A stretch of DNA of 64,000 nucleotides. It comes from Bradyrhizobium jicamae (GTDB lineage: Bacteria > Pseudomonadota > Alphaproteobacteria > Rhizobiales > Xanthobacteraceae). This document shows, in pieces, positions 34,473 to 43,436 of the stretch (positions are counted from its first letter, which is position 1; every line of letters starts with the position of its first letter). The stretch is taken from NCBI RefSeq assembly GCF_018130695.1, contig NZ_JAFCJX010000007.1:245047-309046 (forward strand), written 5' to 3'. The notes beneath the pieces were generated by a model. That model saw only the letters and a list, made by a program, of their open reading frames with translations. It had not been told where the DNA came from and did no database searches. Made by a program: the position numbers and the translations under genes.

Positions 34473-35939
34473 ATGACATCCATTGATGAACGGCTTCTTG
34501 AAGCCAAGATGACCCAGATCGAGCAGGCCCGTGCCTGGAGCCCGCGCGTCATCTCCAAGTTCGAAACGCTGATCCGCAGCGGCGACGAGGTCAGTGTTTA
34601 CCGCGCCAACCCCCTGGCCTTTGCGCGTGATCGCGGTGTGGCCGAGCCGGAGTCGATCGACCTGTTCCTCCACGCCGCTCGTGCCGGGCTGGTCGACCTG
34701 CATTGGGACATTCTATGCCCCCATTCGGGCCTGGTGCTGGAAAGCTTCGGCAAGCTACGCGCGCTCCGAAGCCATTTTGTCTGCGGCCTGTGCGATATCG
34801 AGGGGCAGACGGAGCTCGACGACTTTATCCAGGTTTCTTTCTCCGTCGCGGCGCAAGTCAGGCGCCTCGCGCTGCACGACGTCGACAACCTCTCGATCGA
34901 AGACCTGCACTGGAAGCTGAAGTTCGCCGACACCGGGCGGCTGCCTGGCGGACAAGCCCGGTTTGTCGATGTCCTGCGCACCCTCGTGCGCGGCATGACA
35001 TATCTGCCATCCGGCGTGACGACGACGCTGCATGCCGAGATTGGGCCCGGCGCCCTCTCCGGCGTCAACGTCCAGACCCAGGCTGGCTTCACGCTACCGG
35101 TCGTGGACTCATCCGCTGCTGCCGGCCCGGCGCCCAACACGCCGACGATTGTTCGTGTCACCTACGATGGGCAGCGTTTCACGTCCGCGCTTTCGGCCGT
35201 GCCGTCGGGGCCTGCGGTCTTCGAGATCAGCAACACCGGCCCCAAGCGCGGCTCGCTACTCCTGATCAACTGGCCGCCAGAGATCGTGACCATGCCGGAG
35301 AAACCGACGCTCGAGTTCGACCCCTACGTGTCCGGCGGCATGCTGTTGACGCGGCAGACCTTCCGCAAGCTGTTTCGCTCCGAGCGTGTGGACGAGGAGG
35401 AAGGCCTTGGCATCCGGCAGGTAACCCTCCTGTTCACCGATTTGAAAGGCTCGACCGCGCTCTACGAGCATCTCGGGGATCTCAATGCCTATGCGCTGGT
35501 ACGGGAACACTTCGCCCTGCTCGACGCAGTTGCGCATCAGCATGCCGGTGCAATCGTGAAGACCATCGGCGATGCCGTCATGGCAGCGTTCTCCCGGCCG
35601 GCGGACGCTGTGGCGGCGGCGCTCCACATGTTGCAGGACATCGGCCGGTTCAACCGCGAGCACGGCCAGCCAGCGATCATTCTCAAGATGGGCGCGCACT
35701 GCGGGCCATCCATTGCCGTAACTCTCAACGAGAATCTCGACTACTTCGGCCAGACCGTGAACATAGCCGCGCGGGTGCAATCATTCGCCGATGCCGGCGA
35801 AATCTGTCTGACGGAAGCACTCTACACGGCGTCCGGCGTTCGTGAGCTGTTGACGGGCCGGGATGTCGAGGGGTTCGAGGCGCCGCTGCGCGGCGTCGAG
35901 GGGAGCGCACGAGTCTATCGCGTTACTGGTCGATCGTAG
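34473..35939 (+). CDS. Class III nucleotide cyclase, paralogue of the gene at 2828
   Basis: A 488-residue protein with the same layout as the 2828 product: an N-terminal knuckle region and a C-terminal cyclase domain. The metal-binding D323 (LFTDLKGST) and D367 (TIGDAVMAAF), and GQTVNIAARV, are kept, so activity is expected. In the knuckle, one cysteine is lost: C82-P-H-S85 replaces CxxC, while C104 and C107 remain. AGGAG is 7-11 bases before the ATG. It probably produces cAMP or cGMP under a different input from its paralogue; that is inference. Confidence 0.85.
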   Translation: MTSIDERLLEAKMTQIEQARAWSPRVISKFETLIRSGDEVSVYRANPLAFARDRGVAEPESIDLFLHAARAGLVDLHWDILCPHSGLVLESFGKLRALRSHFVCGLCDIEGQTELDDFIQVSFSVAAQVRRLALHDVDNLSIEDLHWKLKFADTGRLPGGQARFVDVLRTLVRGMTYLPSGVTTTLHAEIGPGALSGVNVQTQAGFTLPVVDSSAAAGPAPNTPTIVRVTYDGQRFTSALSAVPSGPAVFEISNTGPKRGSLLLINWPPEIVTMPEKPTLEFDPYVSGGMLLTRQTFRKLFRSERVDEEEGLGIRQVTLLFTDLKGSTALYEHLGDLNAYALVREHFALLDAVAHQHAGAIVKTIGDAVMAAFSRPADAVAAALHMLQDIGRFNREHGQPAIILKMGAHCGPSIAVTLNENLDYFGQTVNIAARVQSFADAGEICLTEALYTASGVRELLTGRDVEGFEAPLRGVEGSARVYRVTGRS

Positions 35940-36005
35940 CGTCGGGTCCGCAAAAATTCGCTCAACCAGGCGTTTCGATCGAATTGTGCTTTACATGCAG
36001 TGAGG

Positions 36006-36422
36006 TCATCCGCCCGGCCCCGGAATGAAGCAGCGCCACTTGGGACTCATTCCTCCATCGGGGGTGTAAATCGGCGACCACCAAACCATCGCCATGCCGC
36101 TGAGGTTCTGACGGTTCAGTACGACGGAGTCTGGCACGTCAAACCATTGCCCGGGTTCGCTTGGTCGATGCGGATGCTTCAGCAGGACTCTGTAGCCATT
36201 ATTTGCCATATCCCACTCGGCCTCCGCGCGTTGGCCATCTCCGCTGTCACAGCACGGCTCCCCTGCCTTGTTCTTGAGACTTTTGAACCAGGCGTTCAGC
36301 TCTGGTCGCATCAGGTCATGCGGATAGGCTGTGTTGATCCCGACAAGCGTGACCGCACACACTCCAACCGCGCGAGCGATCAAACGATAAAGATGCACGG
36401 GGCGTCCACTGGAACTGGTCAT
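36006..36422 (-). CDS. Exported hypothetical protein with CC motif
   Basis: A 138-residue protein from the ATG at 36422, which has GGAGG nine bases upstream. The signal peptide is about residues 1-34. The mature part has GEPCCDSGDG and two further aromatic-rich blocks (MAMVWWSPIYTPDGG, WRCFIPGPG) in the style of Bradyrhizobium exported hypothetical proteins. I do not know its role. Confidence 0.65.
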   Translation of the reverse strand: MTSSSGRPVHLYRLIARAVGVCAVTLVGINTAYPHDLMRPELNAWFKSLKNKAGEPCCDSGDGQRAEAEWDMANNGYRVLLKHPHRPSEPGQWFDVPDSVVLNRQNLSGMAMVWWSPIYTPDGGMSPKWRCFIPGPGG

Positions 36423-36669
36423 CAAAACCTCCGTTCCCAACCCGTTTGCGTGGGCCGTTGGGACTACGATAAGGTTCAACCGGAGTGCACGCGTTAGACC
36501 TACCCCATCTGACTTACCTACGCGGACGAGCAGCTAGGGTATGTATCCACCCGCTGCTTCCCCACTTCCGTCAATTTTGATCGCCATGTCAAACGTGGGA
36601 ATTTTCGCCGAAGCGTGGCTGCAGGAGTCACGCGATCAATGTTTTGTCTCAGTGATTGCAGGACGGCAA

Positions 36670-37299
36670 ATGAAAACCGCAACGCTTGCCCTTGCTTTGT
36701 TGGCGGCGGGAGTTTGGCCACACGACAGCGCGAGATGTCAGACGTCGCTGTCCCCACCGCTTTCGCTTGCGCCGCCGCCATCGAATGAGGTGGTGGCATC
36801 TCCGGCTGCTACCAACAGCGTTTGGCCGCCGATGGCGGCCCCCAGCGTGTCGCCGCCGCGAGCGGCTGCCGCAAGTCCCACGCCTTCGACCAAGAGCAAT
36901 GTTGGTTCGTCACAGGCAACGGATGATGTTCCGCCGCCGACGGCGACCGCCAAGGGTTCGGTACGGCCCCGAGCCGCCAAGGATGTGCCGCCACACACGA
37001 CCGCCCCACGATCTGCCATTGTCGAGCACACGCCGTTGGAGTCCGGCAGCGTACCGCCTCCGCATGTGATCGAGGGGGCGCCGTCGTCGGTGAGGCCGGC
37101 CACCGATCACGATGGCTTCAGCGTCGGCATCAGCGATGATGATGACACGTCAAGCCGGCCGGCGCGGCCCGTCAAGTCGCGCCGGGCAAAGCAGCCAATC
37201 AATCAAGAAGCAGATCGTGCCTCTGGGCAGCAGTCGGTCGATCCCGGGGAGGATGACAAGCTGAAGGGCAAGCTTACGATTTGCCGCGGCTGCAAGTAG
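36670..37299 (+). CDS. Pro/Ser/Ala-rich exported protein with C-terminal CxxC
   Basis: A 209-residue protein with a signal peptide at about residues 1-23. The mature chain is of low complexity, rich in Pro, Ser, Ala and Thr (residues 25-140), then acidic (FSVGISDDDDTS) and basic (SRRAKQP). It ends in LTICRGCK, a CxxC four residues wide at the very C-terminus. Such a chain could span the periplasm or cell wall. I do not recognise the family; the reading frame is supported by the signal peptide and absence of a better alternative. Confidence 0.55.
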   Translation: MKTATLALALLAAGVWPHDSARCQTSLSPPLSLAPPPSNEVVASPAATNSVWPPMAAPSVSPPRAAAASPTPSTKSNVGSSQATDDVPPPTATAKGSVRPRAAKDVPPHTTAPRSAIVEHTPLESGSVPPPHVIEGAPSSVRPATDHDGFSVGISDDDDTSSRPARPVKSRRAKQPINQEADRASGQQSVDPGEDDKLKGKLTICRGCK

Positions 37300-37367
37300 C
37301 CGGCGCCCCCTGGGGGGCTCTAGCGATCAAGCCTGCGAGAACCTTGAGCCTTTCGGATCAGTCCGGT

Positions 37368-38087
37368 TTACCCGAGCTTCCGGGCGACGAGTTGCTTAGG
37401 AAACCTCGCGTTCAGACCTTGCCAGATATCGTCGCGCAGGAAGATGTGCTTCTTGTTTGAAAAAAAATGAACGGTCGGGCGATCCAGGTCGGCCTCGCGC
37501 CAAATCGGCGGCGTCTCCTCGTTTGTCGGTTTGAATTTGACTGCTGAACCCAAAAAAGCTCCGCCTGTGAGAGCGCGGCTCTCCCTACCATCCGGCGCAC
37601 GCACAATGCGTAGACCGGTGGGGCTCTGATCCCAGTCGATCAGTTGCGCACGCGGCAGCACATCGAAAAAGAAATAGGCCGCAGCCGCCCTGATGCGCTC
37701 GGGTATCTTTAAATTCAATGGGAAGAAGGCAACACAGCCTGGGGCCAGTTCTTCAAGGGCTGCTCGGCCGCGGTCGGAAACAAAGCGGAACCCATCGCCC
37801 GCGCTGTTGATATCTGACAGCTTAAAGTGACTGTCGAGGGCCGTCTCCGCAGGGATGTTGCTCTGCTGCAGCGGGCTCCCCTCAATTTGCTTTCGTAACA
37901 AGTCTCCCGAAGCGCCGGCACCGCGTTTCCAGGCGCGTGGTGTGGGCTCAAACAGATGGACCATCAGATCCGTTCCTGGAGGGAGACCCCGGTTGAAGGC
38001 GTCGGGAGGATGCGTGACAGGCTCGTGCAAGTCTACTCCCCGTAGGTAATCGAGAACAGATGTCGGCTTCAGGTCCTTAGCCGACAC
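37368..38087 (-). CDS. Probable Imm11/DUF1629-type immunity protein
   Basis: A 239-residue soluble protein with the pattern I recall for the MXAN_0049/Imm11 family: FRFVSDRGRAALEELAPGCVAFFP near the middle, then YFFFDVLPRAQLIDWD. These proteins neutralise polymorphic toxins. No toxin gene is adjacent. The assignment rests on two motif blocks only. Other possibilities are an unrelated protein of unknown function. Confidence 0.5.
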   Translation of the reverse strand: MSAKDLKPTSVLDYLRGVDLHEPVTHPPDAFNRGLPPGTDLMVHLFEPTPRAWKRGAGASGDLLRKQIEGSPLQQSNIPAETALDSHFKLSDINSAGDGFRFVSDRGRAALEELAPGCVAFFPLNLKIPERIRAAAAYFFFDVLPRAQLIDWDQSPTGLRIVRAPDGRESRALTGGAFLGSAVKFKPTNEETPPIWREADLDRPTVHFFSNKKHIFLRDDIWQGLNARFPKQLVARKLG

Positions 38088-38164
38088 GAGCTTCGGCGAT
38101 AGGTGGATTCATGAGTCCATGCCGCAGATCGAGATGTGCGTCGAGCACCACCTTGCAAAAAACA

Positions 38165-38192
38165 AAAAGGCCGGCGTTGCCGCCGGCCTTCG
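38165..38192 (-). terminator. Rho-independent terminator of rpoH
   Basis: On the minus strand AAGGCCGGCG and CGCCGGCCTT form a 10-bp stem around a four-base loop, followed by TTTTGTTTTTT. It lies 25 bases past the rpoH stop. Confidence 0.9.
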
Positions 38193-38216
38193 CATCTCCT
38201 GAACTCGTCGCCGCCT

Positions 38217-39113
38217 TTAGTGCGCGGCTTCGAGCGCTGCTTCCTGGCGGGCGATCGTGCCCTTGACGGCCGACTGCACCTTCTCGAAGGCGCGGACCTC
38301 GATCTGCCGCACGCGTTCGCGCGACACGCCGAACTCGGCGGCGAGGTCTTCCAGCGTCATCGGCTCATCCGCCAGGCGCCGCGCCTCGAAGATGCGGCGT
38401 TCGCGCGGGTTGAGCACGTTGATGGCGCCGGACAGCGCCTGGCGGCGGTGATCGAACTCCTCGCTCTCGGCCATCACGGCCTCGGCGTTCGGGGAGTTGT
38501 CGACCAGCCAGTCCTGCCATTCGCCGGCTTCGCCGTCGTCGCGGATCGGGGCGTTGAGCGACGCGTCGCCACCGAGGCGGCGGTTCATGTCGATCACGTC
38601 CTGATCGGTCACGCCGAGGCGCTTGGCAATCAGCTGCACCTGGTCGGGGCGGAGATCGCCTTCGTCCAGCGCGCTGATCTTGCTCTTCGCCTTGCGCAGG
38701 TTGAAGAACAGCTTCTTCTGGTTCGCGGTGGTTCCCATTTTCACGAGAGACCAGGAACGCAGGATGTACTCTTGTATCGACGCCTTGATCCACCACATGG
38801 CATAGGTGGCGAGACGGAAGCCCTTCTCGGGCTCGAATCGCTTCACCGCCTGCATCAGGCCGACGTTGCCTTCCGAGACGACCTCGGAGATCGGCAGACC
38901 GTAGCCGCGATAGCCCATGGCGATCTTGGCCACGAGCCTGAGGTGGGAGGTGACGAGCTTATGCGCCGCGTCGCGATCGTCATGCTCGCGCCAACGCTTG
39001 GCGAGCATGTACTCCTGCTGGGGTTCCAGCATGGGGAATTTGCGGATCTCGGCGAGGTATCGGGAAAGACCGGACTCTCCATTGAGGACCGGTAACGTAG
39101 CTGTACGGGCCAT
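38217..39113 (-). CDS. rpoH: RNA polymerase heat-shock sigma factor RpoH
   Basis: A 298-residue sigma-32. It has region 2 (YAMWWIKASIQEYILRSWSLVK), the RpoH box (QKKLFFNLRKAK, about residue 135) and region 4 with the helix-turn-helix (LEDLAAEFGVSRERVRQIE). It directs heat-shock transcription. An RluD-type gene is upstream in the same direction with 216 bases between, so rpoH has room for its own promoter. Regulation by a ROSE-type RNA element is common in this group, but I did not identify one. Confidence 0.95.
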   Translation of the reverse strand: MARTATLPVLNGESGLSRYLAEIRKFPMLEPQQEYMLAKRWREHDDRDAAHKLVTSHLRLVAKIAMGYRGYGLPISEVVSEGNVGLMQAVKRFEPEKGFRLATYAMWWIKASIQEYILRSWSLVKMGTTANQKKLFFNLRKAKSKISALDEGDLRPDQVQLIAKRLGVTDQDVIDMNRRLGGDASLNAPIRDDGEAGEWQDWLVDNSPNAEAVMAESEEFDHRRQALSGAINVLNPRERRIFEARRLADEPMTLEDLAAEFGVSRERVRQIEVRAFEKVQSAVKGTIARQEAALEAAH

Positions 39114-39329
39114 TCGTGCGCCCTCCAGTGGTTCAGGCCCCCGATAGCGGCGGGCCCGGCAGACGGCCGCTGTGTTAAAGCCGGCCCGGCTGCGATGTTC
39201 CGCGTTGGATATTCAACGCAGGTGCAACATACACTAAACGGCCCGTGATAGGGAAGGATTGCTGACGTCACGTCCCCGTGTGGCAGCTATAACCTATTGT
39301 CATAACAACGATTTTCCGAGGGGCGTGCG

Positions 39330-40343
39330 TCATACGGCCGCTGCCAGCGCAGCCTGCAGGAGAAGCAAATCCTCCGGCAGGGGCGCCTCCCAGTGCAAAA
39401 GTTCCCCGGTCCGGGGATGTTCCAAAGCCAGCAGATAGGCGTGCAGGGCCTGCCGGCCGAGGGCTGATAGCGCCGCCTGGGCCTGCGGTCCGAGATGGCC
39501 GGCCTTGGTCTTGAAATGCGGGCCGTAGACGGAGTCGCCCATCAGGGGATGGCCGATATGGGCGAGATGGACCCGGATCTGATGGGTCCGTCCGGTCTCC
39601 AGCTGGCAGGCGAGGAGGGCTGCGACCGGCTTGCCGTCGCGCCCCGTAAAGCTCTGCTGCAATTCGAAATGGGTGATGGCCTCGCGGCCGCCCTGGCGCA
39701 CCGCCATTTTCTCGCGGGCGTGCGGGTGGCGGTCGATCGGCGCATCGACGGTGCCGTGCGGGCGGTTCGGCACGCCCCAGGCAAAGGCCATGTAGCCGCG
39801 CTGCATCGGGCCGGTGCGGCCGTGGTCGGCGAATTGCGCGGTGAGCGACTGGTGGGACTGGTCGTTCTTGGCGACCACCATCAATCCCGTCGTGTCCTTG
39901 TCGAGCCGGTGCACGATGCCCGGCCGCTTGACGCCGCCGATGCCGGACAGGCTCGCGCCGCAATGGGCGATCAGCGCGTTGACCAGCGTTCCCGTGGCGT
40001 GCCCGGCGGCCGGGTGGACCACGAGACCGCTGGGCTTGTCGATGACGATGATGTCGTCGTCCTCGAACACGATATCGAGCGCGATGTCCTCGCCTTGGGG
40101 TTCGGCCGGCGCCGCCTCGGGCACGTCGATTGTGATCGTATCGCCCTTGGCGACATGATAAGCGGGGTCGCGGACGGGGGTGTCCCTGACGGTCACGGAA
40201 CCGGCCAGGATCAGCGCCTTCAGCCGCGATCGCGACAGTTCGGTTTGACGCTGCGCGAGCACGCGGTCGAGCCGGGCCGACCCCTCGTCGCCCTCGACGA
40301 TGACTTCCAGCTTCCGGCCGTTATTCGAAGAGATCTGTTCCAA
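39330..40343 (-). CDS. RluA/RluD-family 23S rRNA pseudouridine synthase
   Basis: A 337-residue enzyme with an N-terminal S4 RNA-binding domain (about residues 15-75, LDRVLAQRQTELSRSRLKALI) and the pseudouridine synthase core. The catalytic Asp lies in HRLDKDTTGL and the C-terminal RTHQIRVHLAHIGHP block is present. Size and S4 domain fit RluD, which modifies helix 69 of 23S rRNA. The reading frame is open further upstream, but it would overlap the divergent gene, so a TTG at 40343 is preferred. The exact start is uncertain. Confidence 0.85.
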   Translation of the reverse strand: MEQISSNNGRKLEVIVEGDEGSARLDRVLAQRQTELSRSRLKALILAGSVTVRDTPVRDPAYHVAKGDTITIDVPEAAPAEPQGEDIALDIVFEDDDIIVIDKPSGLVVHPAAGHATGTLVNALIAHCGASLSGIGGVKRPGIVHRLDKDTTGLMVVAKNDQSHQSLTAQFADHGRTGPMQRGYMAFAWGVPNRPHGTVDAPIDRHPHAREKMAVRQGGREAITHFELQQSFTGRDGKPVAALLACQLETGRTHQIRVHLAHIGHPLMGDSVYGPHFKTKAGHLGPQAQAALSALGRQALHAYLLALEHPRTGELLHWEAPLPEDLLLLQAALAAAV

Positions 40344-40357
40344 AGAAGAGCCTTGTG

Positions 40358-40699
40358 ATGACCGATACGACCGCCGTGCCCGAACCGACCCCCGAGCAGG
40401 CCGCACTGTTTGCGCGGGTGCGGCGGATGATGCTGATCGCGGGTATGACCTCGGCTCTCGCCGTGGCCGTCGTGTTGATCGCCGTGGGCTACCGCCTTTA
40501 TCGCGGCGAGGGAAGCCCCAGTTCCGCATCGTCAGACATCACGGCGGCCCTGCCGAAGGGCGCCAGGATCGTCTCGACCGGCGTCGCCGGCGATCGGCTG
40601 CTGGTCACGCTCGATGTCGGCGGCGCCACCGAAATCCGCGCATTTGATGCAAAGACGCTGAAGCCGGCAGGCTCGCTCAAATTCGTCAGCGAACCCTGA
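40358..40699 (+). CDS. Small single-span membrane protein
   Basis: A 113-residue protein with one transmembrane helix (about residues 25-48) and a short periplasmic domain ending LKPAGSLKFVSEP. It is divergent from the pseudouridine synthase gene with only 14 bases between the chosen starts. It looks like a conserved alphaproteobacterial protein of unknown role. Confidence 0.65.
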   Translation: MTDTTAVPEPTPEQAALFARVRRMMLIAGMTSALAVAVVLIAVGYRLYRGEGSPSSASSDITAALPKGARIVSTGVAGDRLLVTLDVGGATEIRAFDAKTLKPAGSLKFVSEP

Positions 40700-40840
40700 G
40701 ACGCGTTTCTGCTGCAGTCGCGCAGCAACCCTCGCGCGATGCGATCAACCAAAAGCTGTAAAGTTATTTTTATGCATGCCGCAGCGCACGCGTGTGCACG
40801 TCGCCATGATTTTGGCTGAGTTGCACGTTCAGCTTGCGTC

Positions 40841-41482
40841 ATGTCGGAAGTCAATCTCAGCGTCCCAATCAACAACAGCAACGACGCCGATCCCGAAGTT
40901 CCATCGGATCCGACGCGCCGCGCGCTGCTGACTGCGCTTGCAGGCTGCGCCTGCCTTGCGACGGTCGCGCCCGCACTCGCCGATGATGAGGCACCCGGCA
41001 GCAGCGATCGTCCGCAAAAGGCCGATCTGCTGGTGCGCGCGGAAGGCGACAAGGCCGGCGAGGTCATCAAGGCTGACGATCTCAAGCTCGGTGGTCCTCC
41101 CTTACGCGCCTGGCCGAAGGATCCGAAGACCTCAGTGGTGCGCAAGGGCTCGCGGCTCAACGAGCTCCTCATCATCCGGCTCGATCCGAACGAGCTCGAC
41201 GATTCCACGCGCGCACGTGCGGCCGACGGCATCGTCGCCTATTCCGACATCTGCTCGCATGCGGGATGTCCGATCACGATGTGGGTGAAGCAGGCCGAAG
41301 GCGACAAGGACGTCTTCAAATGCGCCTGCCACAATTCCGAGTTCGATCCGCGCCAGGAGGCGCAGGTGGTGTTCGGCCCGGCGCCGCGCCGCCTCGCGGC
41401 GCTGCCGCTTGCGATCAATGACGGTGCGATCACCGTCGCCGCCGCGTTCGTTGGAAAGGTAGGTGCCCAGCAGGGAGGATGA
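40841..41482 (+). CDS. Tat-exported Rieske [2Fe-2S] protein
   Basis: A 213-residue protein with a twin-arginine signal (TRRALLTALAG, about residues 25-47). The Rieske cluster ligands are C138 and H140 (CSHAGC) and C161 and H164 (CACH). C143 and C163 are positioned for the stabilising disulfide, as in bc1-type Rieske proteins. No transmembrane anchor other than the signal region is seen. It lies just upstream of a PQQ alcohol dehydrogenase, so it may accept or relay electrons from it; that is inference. Confidence 0.85.
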   Translation: MSEVNLSVPINNSNDADPEVPSDPTRRALLTALAGCACLATVAPALADDEAPGSSDRPQKADLLVRAEGDKAGEVIKADDLKLGGPPLRAWPKDPKTSVVRKGSRLNELLIIRLDPNELDDSTRARAADGIVAYSDICSHAGCPITMWVKQAEGDKDVFKCACHNSEFDPRQEAQVVFGPAPRRLAALPLAINDGAITVAAAFVGKVGAQQGG

Positions 41483-41510
41483 GAGGGCAAAGGGATTTCT
41501 GCACGACCGC

Positions 41511-41587
41511 GAGCATGATCCGGAAAAGTGTGAAGCGGTTTTCCCTCGCGACAAACGCGGAACGCGTTTGCGCGGGAGATCATGCTC
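41511..41587. repeat. REP-like palindromic element, copy 2
   Basis: It shares GAGCATGATCCGGAAAAGTG and the following TGAAGCGGTTTTCC with the element at 4261. The centre differs (an extra CGCGACAAACGCGG palindrome), and it closes with GATCATGCTC, giving complementary ends. It sits between the Rieske and PQQ dehydrogenase genes. Confidence 0.8.
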
Positions 41588-41632
41588 AAAAAACGAACTG
41601 AAAAAACAACCAGAGCAGGGAGGTAGCATCTC

Positions 41633-43360
41633 ATGACAAGGAAGCAGTGGTTATTGTCGGGCTGTGTCGCGTTCACATGCCTCGCCCCGATATCAGCGGT
41701 CGCTGGATCAATCGAAAATTACAGCCCGGTGACGTCAGCGCGTCTCGAAAATCCCGAACCCGGCAACTGGATGCTCTATCGCCGGACCTATGACGGACAG
41801 GGTTACAGTCCGCTCACCCAGATCAACACGTCAAACGTCAAGGATCTGACCCCGGTGTGGACCTTCTCCACCGGCGTGATCGAGGGCCATGAGGCGCCGC
41901 CGATCGTCAACAACGGCGTGATGTTCGTTGCCACCCCGATGGGGCAGGTAATCGCGCTCAACGCCAAGACGGGTGAGGAGTATTGGCGCTACAAGCGGCA
42001 GCTGCCCGACGATCTGTTCCAGCTGCATCCGACCAGCCGCGGCGTCGGGCTGTGGGAAGACAAGCTCTATTTCGCCACCACCGATGACCACGTCGTCGCG
42101 CTCGAGGCCAAGACCGGCAAGGTGCTGTGGGACACCAAGGTGCAGGACTACAAGAAGGGGCAGTATCTGACGCTGATGCCGCTCGTGGTCGACGGCAAGG
42201 TGATCGTCGGCGGCTCCGGCGGCGAGTTCGGCGTGCGCGGCTATGTCGTCGCCTACGACGCCAACAGCGGCAAGGAGCTGTGGCGCACCTTCACCGTTCC
42301 TGCCCCCGGCGAACCCGGTTCCGAAACCTGGAGCGGCGACGACTGGAAATCCGGCGGCGGATCGGCCTGGATGACCGGCACCTACGACAAGGACAACAAG
42401 ACCATCCTGTGGGGCGTCGGCAATGCCGCACCGTGGCCGGGATCGATGCATGCCGGCGACAACCTCTACACCAGTTCGGTGATCGGCCTCGATCCGGAGA
42501 CCGGCAAGATCAAGAAACACTTCCAGTATCACCAGAACGATTCCTGGGACTGGGACGAGGTCGACGCGCCGATGCTGGTCGACCTGCAGCGCGACGGCCG
42601 CACCTTCAAGAGCCTGATCCATCCCGGACGCGATGCGATCTTCTGGGTGCTGGAGAACAAGCCCGACAAGATCAACTACGTCTCCGGCTGGCCGTTCGTG
42701 AAGACGAACGTCTGGAAGGGCATCGAAGCCGAAACGGGCCGACCGATCGTCGATCCCGACCATAAGCCCGTGCTCGGCAAGCGCGTCGAGTTCTGCCCGT
42801 CACTGTGGGGCGGCAAGGACTGGCCGTCGGCGGCCTATAGCCAGAACACAAAACTCGTCTACGTGCCCGCCAACGAAAACTTCTGCGGCGGTTTCACCGG
42901 CGAGAAGCAGCCGCTGGTTCCCGGCCAGCTCTGGCTCGGCACCAAGCCCGAGGATATCGGGCTGACGCCGGCGCCCGGCGCCGATCATTTCGGCGAGATG
43001 CAGGCCTGGGATCCGGCGACCGGCAAGAAGGTCTGGTCGCACGGCTTCAAGACCTCGCAGCTGTTCGGCTCGGTGACGGCAACCGCAGGCGATCTCGTGT
43101 TCGCCGGCGGCACCAACGACCGCATGTTCCGCGCCTTCAACGCCAAGACCGGTGACGTCTTGTGGGAGCAGAAGACCAACTCCGGCATCATGGGCATGCC
43201 GATGTCCTACGAGGTCGACGGCACGCAATATGTCGCGATCCAGTCCGGTTGGGGCGTCGATGCGCAGCGCATCCAGGACGCGCTGGCCGGCAAGGTGCCG
43301 GGCTTCGAGAACAACGTGCCGCAGGGTGGTGTTGTCTGGGTCTTCGCCCTGAAGAAGTAG
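41633..43360 (+). CDS. PQQ-dependent alcohol dehydrogenase with DxD lanthanide motif
   Basis: A 575-residue periplasmic quinoprotein. The signal peptide is about residues 1-24. Beta-propeller repeats of W-motif type are visible (for example NAKTGEEYWRY, EAKTGKVLWDT, NAKTGDVLWEQ). The catalytic Asp is D306 in NDSWDWDEV, with a second Asp two residues later (D308), the signature I recall for lanthanide-dependent enzymes such as XoxF; calcium enzymes have Ala or Ser there. The adjacent-cysteine pair typical of methanol dehydrogenases is absent. It has no fused heme domain, so it needs an electron acceptor, perhaps the Rieske protein upstream. The substrate is an alcohol; which one cannot be told. 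Confidence 0.85.
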   Translation: MTRKQWLLSGCVAFTCLAPISAVAGSIENYSPVTSARLENPEPGNWMLYRRTYDGQGYSPLTQINTSNVKDLTPVWTFSTGVIEGHEAPPIVNNGVMFVATPMGQVIALNAKTGEEYWRYKRQLPDDLFQLHPTSRGVGLWEDKLYFATTDDHVVALEAKTGKVLWDTKVQDYKKGQYLTLMPLVVDGKVIVGGSGGEFGVRGYVVAYDANSGKELWRTFTVPAPGEPGSETWSGDDWKSGGGSAWMTGTYDKDNKTILWGVGNAAPWPGSMHAGDNLYTSSVIGLDPETGKIKKHFQYHQNDSWDWDEVDAPMLVDLQRDGRTFKSLIHPGRDAIFWVLENKPDKINYVSGWPFVKTNVWKGIEAETGRPIVDPDHKPVLGKRVEFCPSLWGGKDWPSAAYSQNTKLVYVPANENFCGGFTGEKQPLVPGQLWLGTKPEDIGLTPAPGADHFGEMQAWDPATGKKVWSHGFKTSQLFGSVTATAGDLVFAGGTNDRMFRAFNAKTGDVLWEQKTNSGIMGMPMSYEVDGTQYVAIQSGWGVDAQRIQDALAGKVPGFENNVPQGGVVWVFALKK

Positions 43361-43389
43361 ACACGACACAGCAGCGGCGCGATGGGGAG

Positions 43390-43412
43390 GCGGCGGACCA
43401 TGGGTCCGCCGC
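43390..43412. terminator. Terminator-like hairpin after the PQQ dehydrogenase gene
   Basis: GCGGCGGACC and GGTCCGCCGC form a 10-bp stem around ATG, followed by TTTCCG. The T-tract is short, so it may be a weak or Rho-aided terminator. Confidence 0.55.
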
Positions 43413-43436
43413 TTTCCGTTTGTGGGGTGTTCGTTT

